Origin: Nelumbo lutea
Lineage: Eukaryota; Streptophyta; Magnoliopsida; Proteales; Nelumbonaceae
DNA length: 64,000 nucleotides
NCBI GenBank assembly: GCA_022828595.1
Contig: JAKGHH010000002.1
Coordinates: 65,320,383 to 65,384,382, forward strand
Direction: 5' to 3'
Made by a program: the position numbers and the translations under genes. The notes under the pieces are model-generated. The model saw nothing but the letters and a program-made list of their open reading frames with translations. It was not told the DNA's origin and did no database searches. Position 1 is the stretch's first letter; every line of letters begins with the position of its first letter. Positions 12,094 through 22,700 of this stretch are shown one piece after another.

Positions 12094-13250
12094 CTAGTCT
12101 GCCCTCAAAGTAAACACTTCCATCTCCACCTTTTTTGCATGTTCCTCAAATGATCTTGCCTCTTCAGTCTTTCTTCTAGCCTCATCCTCAAATGATCTTG
12201 CCTGCTCCTCAACCTTTCTTTTAGCACCATCTGCTTCTCTTAGTAATGCAACATACTTATCATGATTTCTAATACTAGTTAGAGTTGGGCCCAATCCAAC
12301 CCCATGTACTCGACCACGATGCTCTTCTCTCATTACACGAGCACAAACATCTTCTAGGCAAGAGCTATTTGTCCCACCCGAACTCATAGAATCTTGAGCC
12401 ATGAAATTTTGCATTTAATTTTATACAATAGGAAAAGAATGTGTTTACAAGAACTATTTTCAAATAAATAATATTAAATTTAAAAAGTCACAAATGAAAT
12501 AACTAAAATATATACCATAAAATTGGTTGATCTTTCATCTAGAGGAGTCCCATCCTTTGTATGTGTCATAAAAAATACATCTATTCGAGACACCTCATGG
12601 TCTCTTTTTTCTTCCCTTTATCATTGTGAAATAGTGTGTACTTGTTAACATATAAAATTAAAACACACCAAATACAATACAAAGAAAGAAAAAAATACAA
12701 TTAACTACCAATTCATCACGTATCCTATGAAGCTCTTTAAGCCCATTGTGTGGCCCATTGTCTTCTTTAAATGGTTTTGTTTATTAGTCTCAAACCGTGC
12801 CTACACCCATAAAAGAAAGTATAATATTACCATATCATCAACTAAAATTTTCATTTTTAAAATATTTAAGATATTCTCCTTTGTTCAGATTTCCAATATT
12901 GCACCATGTTTTTCCATTGTTAGCGATGAACTTGACCAAGAGTATATTTATTAGCAACTTATTACTATTCTGTGCGATGGAACCCAAAAATCTTGTTAAC
13001 CTCTTCGCATTTTCATTTATGGGTTGACCATCTTCATTAAACTCAATGTCAATCTTCTCATCACTAGGCATGTTCCACACATCTGTCGTCGTTGTAGCAT
13101 CCCAAGTCCTTGTACTTTATGATGAAGCCCTATCTTCAGTTTGTTGGAATTGGGACTTTGGAATGTTAATCTCGAATTATTGACTAGCTTGAGCATTTCT
13201 AGGTGATTCTTGGCTTAAGGTTGATGGATTGACCCTTAGACTTGACCTTT
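12094..13250 (-). pseudogene. Plant En/Spm transposase remnant (Transposase_24 type)
   Basis: The upstream piece (13080-12838) encodes IDIEFNEDGQPINENAKRL, then TRFLGSIAQNSN and TWCNIGN. This matches the family pattern in which F-N-E-x-G-Q-P-(I/V)-G-x-N is followed by a L-G-x-(I/L)-(A/V)-R segment and a W-x-x-(V/I) motif. The downstream piece (12414-12094) encodes VMREEHRGRVHGVGLGPTLT, the characteristic G-R-V-x-G-(L/V)-G-x-G-P-T signature, then a charged coiled-coil tail rich in EARSFEE repeats. About 400 bp of shifted or non-coding sequence separates them. This protein is the second gene of many CACTA elements and is of uncertain biochemical role. Confidence 0.75.
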
Positions 13251-13559
13251 TTCAACAATGAATCCTTATTCCGCTTAATCAAACAACTTTGATAAATAAA
13301 ATCTTTTAATTAAAAGTTATGAAACTATTTAGCATAAATGTACAAAGATGTTGAAAATAATCTCATGATACTAATTATATCAATATAATAAAAAAATATT
13401 TATAGTTGACTAATTATGTCAAATGCCTTTAAAGAAAGTTTAATTTATAAGCGTAAGTAATAAAGATTAAAAATAAACACTTCAAAGTGATTGTGCTAAT
13501 TTAAATATTGGGTTATTAAAACACAAAAAGATAGAGGTCAAGATTCATCATAATAAGCA

Positions 13560-14250
13560 TCAACATTTGGGTCGGCATCACCATCAACATCACATAATTT
13601 AACATCATCTTTATCATAGCTAAGTGCTAGACTATGGATCATGTCCCATGGCTGATCAATCTCTATATTTGGTGCATCTTCCCTGTTCTAGCTAACTTCA
13701 TCCCCAACGAGCAAAAATATGTCTATTAAGTTGTGACAACTATATAGATCATCCGGTTGGTACTTAGCATCATTTGCATCAATTTCATCATGCATATCAA
13801 ATAAGTCTTTAAGTTTTGTTTTGACAACCACATGCCAATCTTCATCAATGGGATCTTATATGTAAAAAACATGTTCTGCTTGGGTGACCAGCACAAATGG
13901 TTCATTTGTAGACAACCATCAACTTAGGTTCACACTTATTAACCCAAAGTCATAAACCCTTAATCTTCTACCTTCAGTAATATCAGCCCAATCACATTTA
14001 AACAACACCTTCAGTTGTCCATAATAATCCATTTCAATGATGTCTATTAAAACATCATAATATGCAACATCTCCTAAAATTGGGTTTTTGTCTCTTGCAC
14101 TAGAAAAACTTGATGTTTTTGCAATCATAGTCACACCACTATTTCGAGTCCTTCTATCTTCATCATAATACTTGGTGTGGAACTTGAAGCCATTTATATT
14201 AACTCCTTTGTATCTCTTTGTCGTTGATCAAGGACCACTAGCCAATCAAA
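13560..14250 (-). pseudogene. DUF4216 domain remnant of a CACTA TNP2-type gene
   Basis: Read on the minus strand from 14250, the frame gives YKGVNINGFKFHTKYYDEDR and RRTRNSGV. The longest open piece (14134-13919) continues with YYDVLIDIIEMDYYGQLKV and LFKCDWADITEGR, then YDFGLISVNLS and a stop. After the stop come NEPFVLVTQAEHVFYI and DEDWHVVVKTK. This is the DUF4216 arrangement (N-G-x-x-F-H-T ... N-S-G-V ... Y-Y-G-x-L ... L-F-K-C-D-W ... V-F-Y-x-x-D-P ... W-H-V-V) found at the C-terminal end of TNP2-class CACTA transposases. At least one stop interrupts it. The catalytic part that should lie to the right was not found. Confidence 0.8.
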
Positions 14251-14260
14251 TTAAATTATT

Positions 14261-15574
14261 TGATAGTTGCTAAGTTTGTTTCCTGCGCAACTCTAAAACA
14301 TGTATAAGATTAGAAGGGTGTTATGTATGGAATAGTTTTATTATCATTAAAAAAAGAGGCGTGAAATAGCATTCATGAAGCCTTTGTGATGTAGTGCATT
14401 TTAGATATTTTCATTTTTTTGCTATTTGGTCCTTCAAACGCATTGATGCCAGACGAGTTACTTTTAACAAAATAGAGTGTATTATCAATAGTTGAAGACA
14501 TTCATTTAGTTAGTAAGATGTGTATAGGATCTGTTTCATATAGCAAAGGTATTTGGGTATTGTGTACACATTCATCTAATCCAAGCTTCAATGATGGTGA
14601 TTCAAATAACATCGGGCCTACAAGTATATTTTTATGGGGAGTAAGTAATAAGTTATAATAGATGGTAGGTTTCAGTAGAAATGAAAATAATAATATAATC
14701 TTAAACTGAAAATATAAGTAATAGGCGTTTTTATGGGGAGTAAGTAATAAGTTAAAATAAATGGTGGTAAATAATCCTATTGGTATGCATTTATTCAAGT
14801 TCATTAATTTCCAAGAGTAGTAAATAAAGTCATCAAAGTTCACCTCTTCCACATGGAGTTTGTATAATGCCTTTACTTTCTAATTGTGTATTTAAAAGCA
14901 AACTCCATATGCCATTAACATTCATTGAACGATGGCAAAAAAACACTCAAGTGCTTATGTGCTATGAAGATGTGAACCTCAACACAATAATCGTCACCTA
15001 TCTTTTTAAGTAGAAATAGTGGCGGGGGCAGGCACAAATGAGCCAACATTTCATGTAGCAACTGTTTAAAACTAGTAGTAAATGCATTGCATCTCGTTGT
15101 GTACATTGTTTCTCCTATATGGATATAACATTGTAGTAACTTCATATTTAGTATGGTTGTATATTGATAAATTGGATGAAGAATTGATAGGAACAAGTTA
15201 CCGTGATAAGAACAAATAATAACTAATAACATGTAAGTAAATACTAAATCTCAAGTAGACAATATCAAAGCTTCCAAGGGGAACATGTGGAGTCAATGCA
15301 TGTAAAGCACATGATGTAATGGTAACAAATGTAAAAAGATAGATAGTGGGAAGGGCAATGGCAAATTATGTCAACCTATTGGAGAGACATGCCCAGAGAC
15401 GACCAACTGTAGCAAAAAAACATTAAACAATGTTAGCTCAAAGGATGCACAAAAACAAAACAAATTAATGCCAATTTAATAACAAATAAATAATCAAATT
15501 CAGGAGAAACTGGCAATACAAAACCTATTGTCGATATGGTTGCCGAGATAATTGTATGGCTGAATGAAAAACCA
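14261..15574. other. Non-coding stretch with a ~39-bp direct repeat
   Basis: No protein similarity recognised. A block starting TTTTTATGGGGAGTAAGTAA occurs at about 14629-14667 and again at 14728-14766 in the same direction. If the CACTA element was once longer, its transposase region would have lain here, but I see none. Confidence 0.5.
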
Positions 15575-15599
15575 AATATATATATATATATATATATAT
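15575..15599. repeat. (AT)n microsatellite
   Basis: About 12 uninterrupted AT/TA units. Confidence 0.9.
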
Positions 15600-15924
15600 G
15601 GGAGGGTAGAGAACTAGTTACCTACTCCCACTAATATTAATGTGGAAGATTCACACGTGTGGAAAAGCTGCAATGCAACAAATTACTGATAAGAATATCT
15701 TTGGTTATTTGCCAATTCTTACGTTGGCTCAACTTTTTGTATTGAAGGTTGGAAAAAGACAAATACCTTAAAAAAAGGTTCAACATTTTTGTTGAGCAAG
15801 AAAAAGTGTGACGGAAATGGCATAAGAGAGAGATGGGTTGCAATTCACGGACACCTGTATCCTATCTAATGCAATCTCTACTTCAGTTCATTAAACTTGT
15901 TAAAGTTAATTGGAGTCTAAACTT

Positions 15925-15926
<2 letters not shown>

Positions 15927-15967
<41 letters not shown>
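15927..15967. repeat. (AT)n microsatellite, longer
   Basis: About 20 uninterrupted AT units. Confidence 0.95.
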
Positions 15968-15970
<3 letters not shown>

Positions 15971-16019
15971 TATAATTCACTTTGTTTTCTCAAATTTCGA
16001 TGTGATGTGTTGTCATCTT

Positions 16020-16440
16020 ATGTTCTTTTTTAATCTCACCTACTTCTACCGTCATTGGACCACCGACAACTACATGTTCTCTCCCTTATTTCTTCTTCTC
16101 TCTCTCATTTTTATTTTTTCTTCTCACCTACTCTTTCTCATCTCAAATTTTGGAATATGCAATCCAACCATCGCACTGGCACCATTGCAACCTCCTTTGA
16201 ACTACTAATTAATTAGTTTTCCGCAATCCAACCTTTACAAGTTTCTTGTAAAGGTCTCCCTACATTTCTCTTCCTTTCCCTACTTCTTCCTTCAAAGCAA
16301 ACACAGTCTTAATCTCACCTACTTCCACTGTCACTAGACCACTAGCCAACTGCAAGTTCTCTCCCTTCTTCTTCTCTCTCCCTCTGAATCTACAATCCAA
16401 CCCTCCTTTGAACTACTAATTAATTAGTTTTAATTGATTA
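16020..16440. repeat. Diverged direct duplication, offset about 280 bp
   Basis: A block with CTACTTCTACCGTCATTGGA, a CT-rich run, then CTCCTTTGAACTACTAATTA (about 16035-16215) recurs with changes and a deletion at about 16315-16432. The intervening DNA is CT-rich and non-coding. Confidence 0.6.
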
Positions 16441-16710
16441 AAGTGAATGAGGTGAAGAAGAACGGAAGTGGAGAAAGAGCAGGGTCGGAGTTGTCTTCCT
16501 TTTTGCAATTCAAGGCTTTTTTTTGGGAACTCCCTGTTCGAACAATGTGATTGCCATAACAAACACCGGCGTCAAATCTTCCTTTATGAAATTCAAGGAT
16601 TTTTCTGGGAACTCCCTATTCGAACGATGTGATCGATGGAATGAACACAAGCATCGGAGAAGGAAGTGGAGACGTAAGGACAGTGAACAGAGTGGACCAA
16701 ACATCGAATT

Positions 16711-17036
16711 TTACCTTCGAACGATGTGAACAAAGCTTCTTGTGGGAACTCCCTACTAACCATTGGACTTTACCTACTTGAATAGGGTTAAGTATTGCTT
16801 CTACCTTCAAATGATGTGAACAGAGCTTTTTGTGGGAACTCTTTGCTAACCATTTGACTTTACCTACTTGAATAGGGTCAAATACTATTAGATTCTGCTA
16901 ACCATTGGACTTTACTTACTTGAATAGGGTCAAGTACTATTTTTACCTTCGAACGATGTTAACAGAGCTTTTTGTGGGAACTCCTTACTAACCATTGGAC
17001 TTTACCTACTTGAATAGGGTCAAATACTGTTAGATT
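16711..17036. repeat. Tandem repeat, ~90-bp unit, about 3.5 copies
   Basis: Units start near 16711, 16801, (partial) 16893 and 16946. Each carries ACCTTCGAACGATGTGAACA, TGTGGGAACTCC and ACCATTGGACTTTACCTACT in that order, then TTGAATAGGGTCAA. The third unit lacks its first half. Related half-units (GGGAACTCCCTRTTCGAACR) also occur upstream at 16527 and 16608. Confidence 0.8.
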
Positions 17037-17103
17037 TTATTTCTCGCATTCTCAGGCTCTCTTTCGTACTCATTCCAACTTAATGTATTTATATATATTT
17101 TAG

Positions 17104-18186
17104 GGTAAATTACAAAGACCCTCTTGTACTATGGGGTATGTGACAAAGACCCCCCTGTACTTTGTTTTGCGACGAAAGACCCCCTTGTACTATAATCGTG
17201 AGATAGAAACCCCTTATGCTAGCTTTCTGTTGAAGTCCGTTGTTGCAACTTTTTTAATCCCCATACTACCCTTGTAATAAGAGAAACATTGTTCATCTTC
17301 TCCGACCTCACAATATACGAACAACAGCGGTGGTAAGGGGAGAAAAAGGGAGATCGGAGATTACCGTTGTTGGTGTTCTCTCCCTTTGCAAATGGGGTTC
17401 CACTAGGGTGTTGTACAAGACAATCCTCTACAAGTGCCACTTCCATTTTCCTCTCTTCAACACATCTTGGAAGAAGCTCTGCTTCATCATCTCATTGAGA
17501 ACCACTAGTGGGAATTGCTTCATGATGAAGAATATATTCGAGATCTAGCTTCTAATTCTCTCCTTGTCCCAATTGTTACCAAAGATAGGGTCGTCTTTAG
17601 GATAATCCAGGGGCTTTGGGTCGCCCAAGGATAACAAGGCTATTTGTAGTATGAAGCAACACTACTTAATTAGTATTTGCTCCAATTCAGTGCCACCACC
17701 AGGGATCTAATCAAATCGGTCGTTGATATATACTTCTTTAGCTTTTCCCCTTACTTTGTTCACCGTGTCTCTATATTTTTCCTCAGCATCAGATCTGGTT
17801 TTGTCCTTAACATGTTTCTAGTTGTGAATCACTTCATCCCGCACAGAATTGTCGAGTCTTCATCAAAACTTAACCTTCCCTGGATTCGGTTTGGGCTGCA
17901 TAGCACCCTAACTAGATATTGGTGTCATGGAGATTGAGCACCTGGGTGTAGACAGGGCTTATTCTGAGAGGCAGAGAACTTGCCAATCTCCCTTTCTCTC
18001 CTCCCCTATAGAGGAAAGCGGGAAGAAGAAAGGGGAGAGAAAGGGGTAGGGGAAGAAGAGAGATCGAGGAGAGAGAGAAATGTGGATTACCGGTTGCTTG
18101 TGTATCGTGAGGTCGGGGAAGATGAACAATGTTTTTCTCCCAATTGTTTACAAGAGTAATATGGGGATTAAAAAATATTGCAAAGC
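17104..18186. mobile_element. Foldback-like element with ~125-bp inverted arms
   Basis: The arm at about 17243-17370 is the inverted copy of the arm at about 18060-18186; shared blocks include GAAGATGAACAATGTTT and AATATGGGGATTAAAAAA-like text. The loop is about 690 bp and has a GA-rich block at 17995-18080. The left side continues outward into GGGTAAATTACAAAGACCC-type repeats (17104-17215) that the right side lacks, so the right end looks truncated. No TSD found. Confidence 0.6.
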
Positions 18187-18198
18187 ACTGCTATAAAA

Positions 18199-18263
18199 AT
18201 TTGAACTCAAGTCTTAGTGTGATCATGCCATTATGCGTTAAGATTCTAAACCACTATGCCAAC
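18199..18263 (-). repeat. tRNA-like (SINE head or tRNA pseudogene) sequence
   Basis: The minus strand reads TGGCATAGTGGTTTAG (A-box-like) and, about 35 bp later, GAGTTCAAAT (B-box-like), the spacing of an internal Pol III promoter. The stems do not form a good cloverleaf by eye, so a SINE head or decayed tRNA is more likely than a functional tRNA. Confidence 0.35.
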
Positions 18264-19419
18264 ATTCAATTTATGATATTAGTTGAAATAAAATACAATT
18301 TATTAACTTTACCATTAACATGAACCTATACAAATACAAAATACTATATGTTTATATTCAATAATTCTAACTTAAAATAAATAAATAATATTGAAAATTA
18401 TTACTTTATAAACATTAATGAAGTAAACAATCTACCAAATTTACATTTATATAAAAAATTGTTTTTTACTCTTAATAAATTTATACAAATAAAATATTAA
18501 TAATAGATAATAACTTTAGTACTTAAATTTCATAAATTTGTACATTATATGTATCTTCAATTTGTTTATATTTTTTATAAACTATTCATTGATATTTTAA
18601 TTTAGACTAAAAATAATATATTTATTATTTACAAAAATAAAAATTGTTTACAAAATATTTAAGAATATAATATTAAATTGGACTTATCAAATCCACTAAT
18701 TTAAATTTATATAAAAAATTTGTTATTTCAGAAAAACTATAGAAAATAAAAATGTTAATAATTAAAAATTACGAATTTCATATGATATGTATCTTAGTAA
18801 TTTTAATAATTTTGATATACCTTTAGTTAAGATTAAAAGTAAAAATATGACAATAATATATGTATCATAGAAAAATTATAAATTTCATATGATAGTAATT
18901 TTGATATTATCAAACAATTCAAAATTTAATATTTAATTGACTTTTTTGTTAATGTTCAAAAGTAAAAATACAAAATAATTGCTATAGTAATTAAAATCAA
19001 ATAATTGCATATGTTTTGTGTCTTGAACTTGTAGAATTTAACATAATAATGGTTTTGTGCATGTTTTACTTTGTAAAATCTCTATAATATGAGTCTTGGG
19101 CTCTTGATCGTTGAATTATCAATAGAATTGTAAGATATTTATGTATCTTACTATATTAAGTGTATATTACTTTATGTATTTATGCTTTATTTGTGGTTAT
19201 TTTAACTTTTAAAATTAGTATAGTTGATATATTTAAGAAATTTATATAATTTTTTAGTGTATTCATATATTTCGTTCATATCCATCCGTTTCAAAATCGT
19301 ATCCGTATACATATTCATATTTAAAGTATCTGATGCGATACCGAGAAGGTTAGTTTGATCCTTGTATCTAACTAGCTATATAATTCTTTAATGCATTTTT
19401 GCCGTTACTTCGTAAGCAG
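18264..19419. other. Very AT-rich intergenic DNA
   Basis: Mostly A/T with short ATATAAAAA-type runs. No coding potential or repeat boundary seen. Confidence 0.6.
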
Positions 19420-19424
19420 GCGGG

Positions 19425-19467
<43 letters not shown>

Positions 19468-19492
19468 GCGTGTTCGATCTACGCTCACCGCA
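19420..19492 (+). tRNA. tRNA-Phe (GAA), with an altered T-stem
   Basis: A 73-nt cloverleaf: acceptor GCGGGGA/TCACCGC, D-arm GCTC...GAGC, anticodon arm TCAGA-CTGAAGA-TCTGA with anticodon GAA at 19453-19455, variable loop AGGTC, T-arm GCGTG-TTCGATC-TACGC, discriminator A. A Pol III T run (TTTT) follows at 19493. It has no intron and no encoded CCA, as in plant nuclear tRNA genes. The base opposite G53 is T (position 61 in standard numbering) where tRNAs almost always have C, giving a G-T pair at the end of the T-stem and altering the B box. It may be weakly expressed or a recent pseudogene. It lies 254 bp upstream of the cpSRP54 start codon. Confidence 0.9.
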
Positions 19493-19532
19493 TTTTCGTA
19501 TTTAAAACGTTTTTATAATTTACCCCAGCGTG

Positions 19533-19550
19533 TGGGCCCAGTTATTTAAA
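19533..19550 (+). promoter_or_regulatory. TGGGCC (site II/TCP-like) element and TATTTAAA ahead of cpSRP54
   Basis: TGGGCCCA at 19533-19540 is about 210 bp before the start codon, with TATTTAAA at 19543-19550. TGGGCC/T motifs are common in promoters of plant housekeeping genes and are bound by TCP factors. Function here is inferred from position only, and the site also lies just behind the tRNA gene. Confidence 0.4.
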
Positions 19551-19745
19551 CAACCGTTGGATGCGCGTTGAACGGTTTACAAGAGGAATGGATTAAACAG
19601 AGACGATAATTAGATGATGAAACATGTACGGGTGATAGATAGCTTGGTGGATAATTGCTTTTCAGTTTCAGAGAGGATAAAACGTCAGACGTAACGATTG
19701 CCCCCAGAGGGAGGGAGCTTCCCCGTCGAACCGTTCTCTCAGACA

Positions 19746-22700
19746 ATGGAAGCTGTTTCTTTCTCGACTGTTCCTTCTCGCCATTTCTCTTCATCTCGTC
19801 CTTCACTCTCAGTGAACCTTTGCTTCTGCAATCCGAGAAAATCAGCCAAGTTCAACTCTTCTTGGACTGGCTCAAGCATCTCCGTAGGACCTTCTTCCGG
19901 AAATCATTTTACGGTAAGCCAAGAAAAAGATGCTTCAACATCTAATGCGTCATAAAGATAAGTTCAGACTTGAATTTCAACTTCATGTTGAGAGAGAGAT
20001 GTTTTTTTTTTTTTTATTTATTTTTAATTTTTATTCTTTTTGAATCTCAGAGAGAGATATGGAATTGGGTCAATTCCAAAAGTGTTTTAGTTAGAAAGGA
20101 AATGCTAGGTGTTGTAAGAGCAGAAATGTTCGGGCAGCTGACAAGCGGCTTCGAAGCAGCTTGGAACAAACTCAAGGGAGCAGGTTTGTTTTTCTGTTTC
20201 TTCTTTTCCTGAAACCCAATTATAATACAAGGTTAATTCTTGGGAAAGCTAATGGGGATGAAACATTTCAAAATGGAAGTTGGCTGTTTGATAAGAGAAA
20301 GTTGATTGGTGCATCTGGTTCAGGTGTAATGTCGATTTGCACGAAATAGTATAATGGGTGTCTGTAAATTGGCATTCTTGAAAGCTTTAGGTAATATTGT
20401 CGATTTTAGATATTCAGAAACGGCTAGCTAACATATAAAGATTTAAGTTTGATCCATGAATAGCAAAAGGCGACTTGGACGTCATTATGCTAGCATCCTA
20501 TATAGAGGGACTGAGGAGAGACTAGAGTCTGTAGTTGAACATATTGTGTGGGTTTGACTTGGCAATGAACATGGAAATTAGGAAACTTTCAACGTTAAGA
20601 CTGTTAGCCAGGCAAGGATCTCTTTGGCATCCCTTGTTTCTGCAGGACTCTGTCCCTTATTACTTTCTTATGTTCTCTTTTCTAATTGATTTTCCTAATA
20701 TTAGAACAATATTGTTTTCCAGAAATGTGGTAGAATAAAGAACTATCCTAAATCATGTTTATCTTTTGTACCAGAGAACTCTGATTTTTCAGTGTTCTCT
20801 CCCTTGTCATGAGTCAATTTTCTCCTTTGTCTACTTCAAAGCTCTATCAATCATATTGTTGTGGTAATTATCCAAAATTGCTGCCTGAGACTGAAGTATA
20901 TCTATCCAACCGAACTGATGGTTATGGCAGAGAAAATTCCTCAAAAATGTCCATTCTCCCCTGTACAGATGTCTATGGTCCTTGTGTAGCAAAAATATCT
21001 TATCATGATTTGGATATGAAGAAAATACAAGAGACTGCCATATCAACCCATACCCCAATTTGCACATATTTGTGGAGTGGCAATGGACTGCCCAACCTCT
21101 CCTGTTCTGAGCCAGCTGGTGTGCCTGACTCAGCTAGAGTTTTTTTCTTCTTTCTCTCCTTTAAATGCTCCGTCTAGTCTGTTTGATATAACAAGGAGAG
21201 ATGCCCAAGATAATACCAAATAGTTTGATGATAAGTATGGATAATGCTGGTTGTAGAGAAGAAATGAAATAAGGAAGATGATAAAATAGAGAAACCAAGG
21301 AAACAAGGAGAGTGGGCTGAGTTCCATAGCCATGAATATAGTGCTTTTTTTTTGATCAATAACATCATCTTCATTAAATTAAGAGAAGAGAGGGAAAAGA
21401 ATACAAAGGGAGATAAAATAACTTAGCTCCCCAAAAACAGAAAACATAGGGAATGCAAAGAAAATAAAAAAACTAGCCCAAAAAACAGCCTCCCTATTCA
21501 CTCGTTGCTTGGCCAACCCATCCGCAAATGAGTTGGCACTCCTCTTCACCCAACTGTACTGAACTTCAATGTCCCTACCCAGCCATAAGAACTGTTTTTT
21601 CTCATTGTTAAAGTTCCACAAACCACTATCCTCTGTCTTCAACCAATTAACCACCACCTTCGAATCACCTTCCAGAATCAAGCGGCTAATATTTAATTCT
21701 TTTGCTCTTCAAATTCCTTCAAGCGCTGCAAGGATCTCAGCCCTAAGAGAGTCACTTTCTCCAATAGGGCTAGAGAATAAAGCAGTAACAATCCCTTCCT
21801 CATTCCTGAAGACTCCTCCAATCCCAGAGGGCCCTGGATTCCTTACACTGCTGCCATCAAAATTTAGCTTTATAAAGCCCGAGGGGGGAGGGGACCAGAA
21901 CGGACAAAGAGTCCTCTTGCATCTAGCAGTGGAATCAATCTCTTTCCAGTTTCTTAGCAAGTCATCCATAGGACAATCTGAAAACAACTCCAAGGATTTT
22001 AGCTAGTGAACAACTTTTAAAAGGATTCGATCTAACAAATCTTCCAATGTTTTTTCCTTGTTAGAAAAAATGCGTGAGTTTCTTTCTTCCCACAAAGACC
22101 AGCATACCGCTGCCCTAATACACCTCCACATAGTCTTCCCTCTCTTCTTAGGCCAACTGAAAAAAGAAGGAGAAAACAAACCTTGGATAGTCTCCGGAGG
22201 ATACCAAGAACACCCAAAACGGGAGAAAATCCACTCCCCAACAGTTTTAACAACCTTACAAGAGACCATGAGGTGGTTGCCAAATTCCCCATCAGCTTTA
22301 CAAAGAGCACATCTATTAGGAAGTAGACAATAGTTGGGTTTCTTTCTTTGAAGTAAGTCTAAAGTGTTGATTCCTTCCAGGAAAATTTTCCAACAAAAAA
22401 AACCCACCCGAGGAGGAATAGGTATGCTCCAAATTTCCTTAATTGGAAAGGACAACCCCAGGGGGGTAGGAGGCTGAGTTAAGGTTTCAAAGAAAGAAGC
22501 ACAAGAATTGCCAGAGCTAGAAAGGGTCCAAAATCTGGTGTCTTCCTTAGCAGGGTTTAGGAAGACACCCTCAAGGGAGGCTAGCAGAGATACCAAGCTA
22601 TCCAAGCCTGCATCCCTAATTGCCCTACGCAGGCCAATATTCCAACCAAAGCCCGAAGTGGAGGCTGAAGGGACCGAGAAAGAAGAAATGGGTTTATTTT

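Larger units (their letters stand above)
6470..14260 (-). mobile_element. Degraded CACTA (En/Spm) transposon, right end missing
   Basis: The left terminus CACTACAAAAAAA at 6470 is followed by several copies of a (C/T)GTCGGCTT or GCCGGCTTT motif in both orientations (6529, 6691, 6870, 6973), the subterminal-repeat pattern of CACTA elements. Minus-strand remnants of three CACTA-associated protein domains follow at 11.5-14.3 kb. No TNP2 transposase catalytic region and no closing GTAGTG terminus were found to the right of 14260, so the element is truncated or rearranged. That the terminus and the coding remnants belong to one insertion is inference from order and orientation. Confidence 0.65.

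Noticed and set aside
19698..19745. Upstream in-frame ATG of cpSRP54 as the start codon
   Set aside because: The residues between it and MEAV do not look like a transit peptide start, and the MEA start matches known cpSRP54 proteins; the upstream ATG cannot be fully excluded.
20809..21177. 122-codon open frame in cpSRP54 intron 2
   Set aside because: No similarity or codon pattern recognised, and exon 2 and exon 3 join in frame across it; it is chance.
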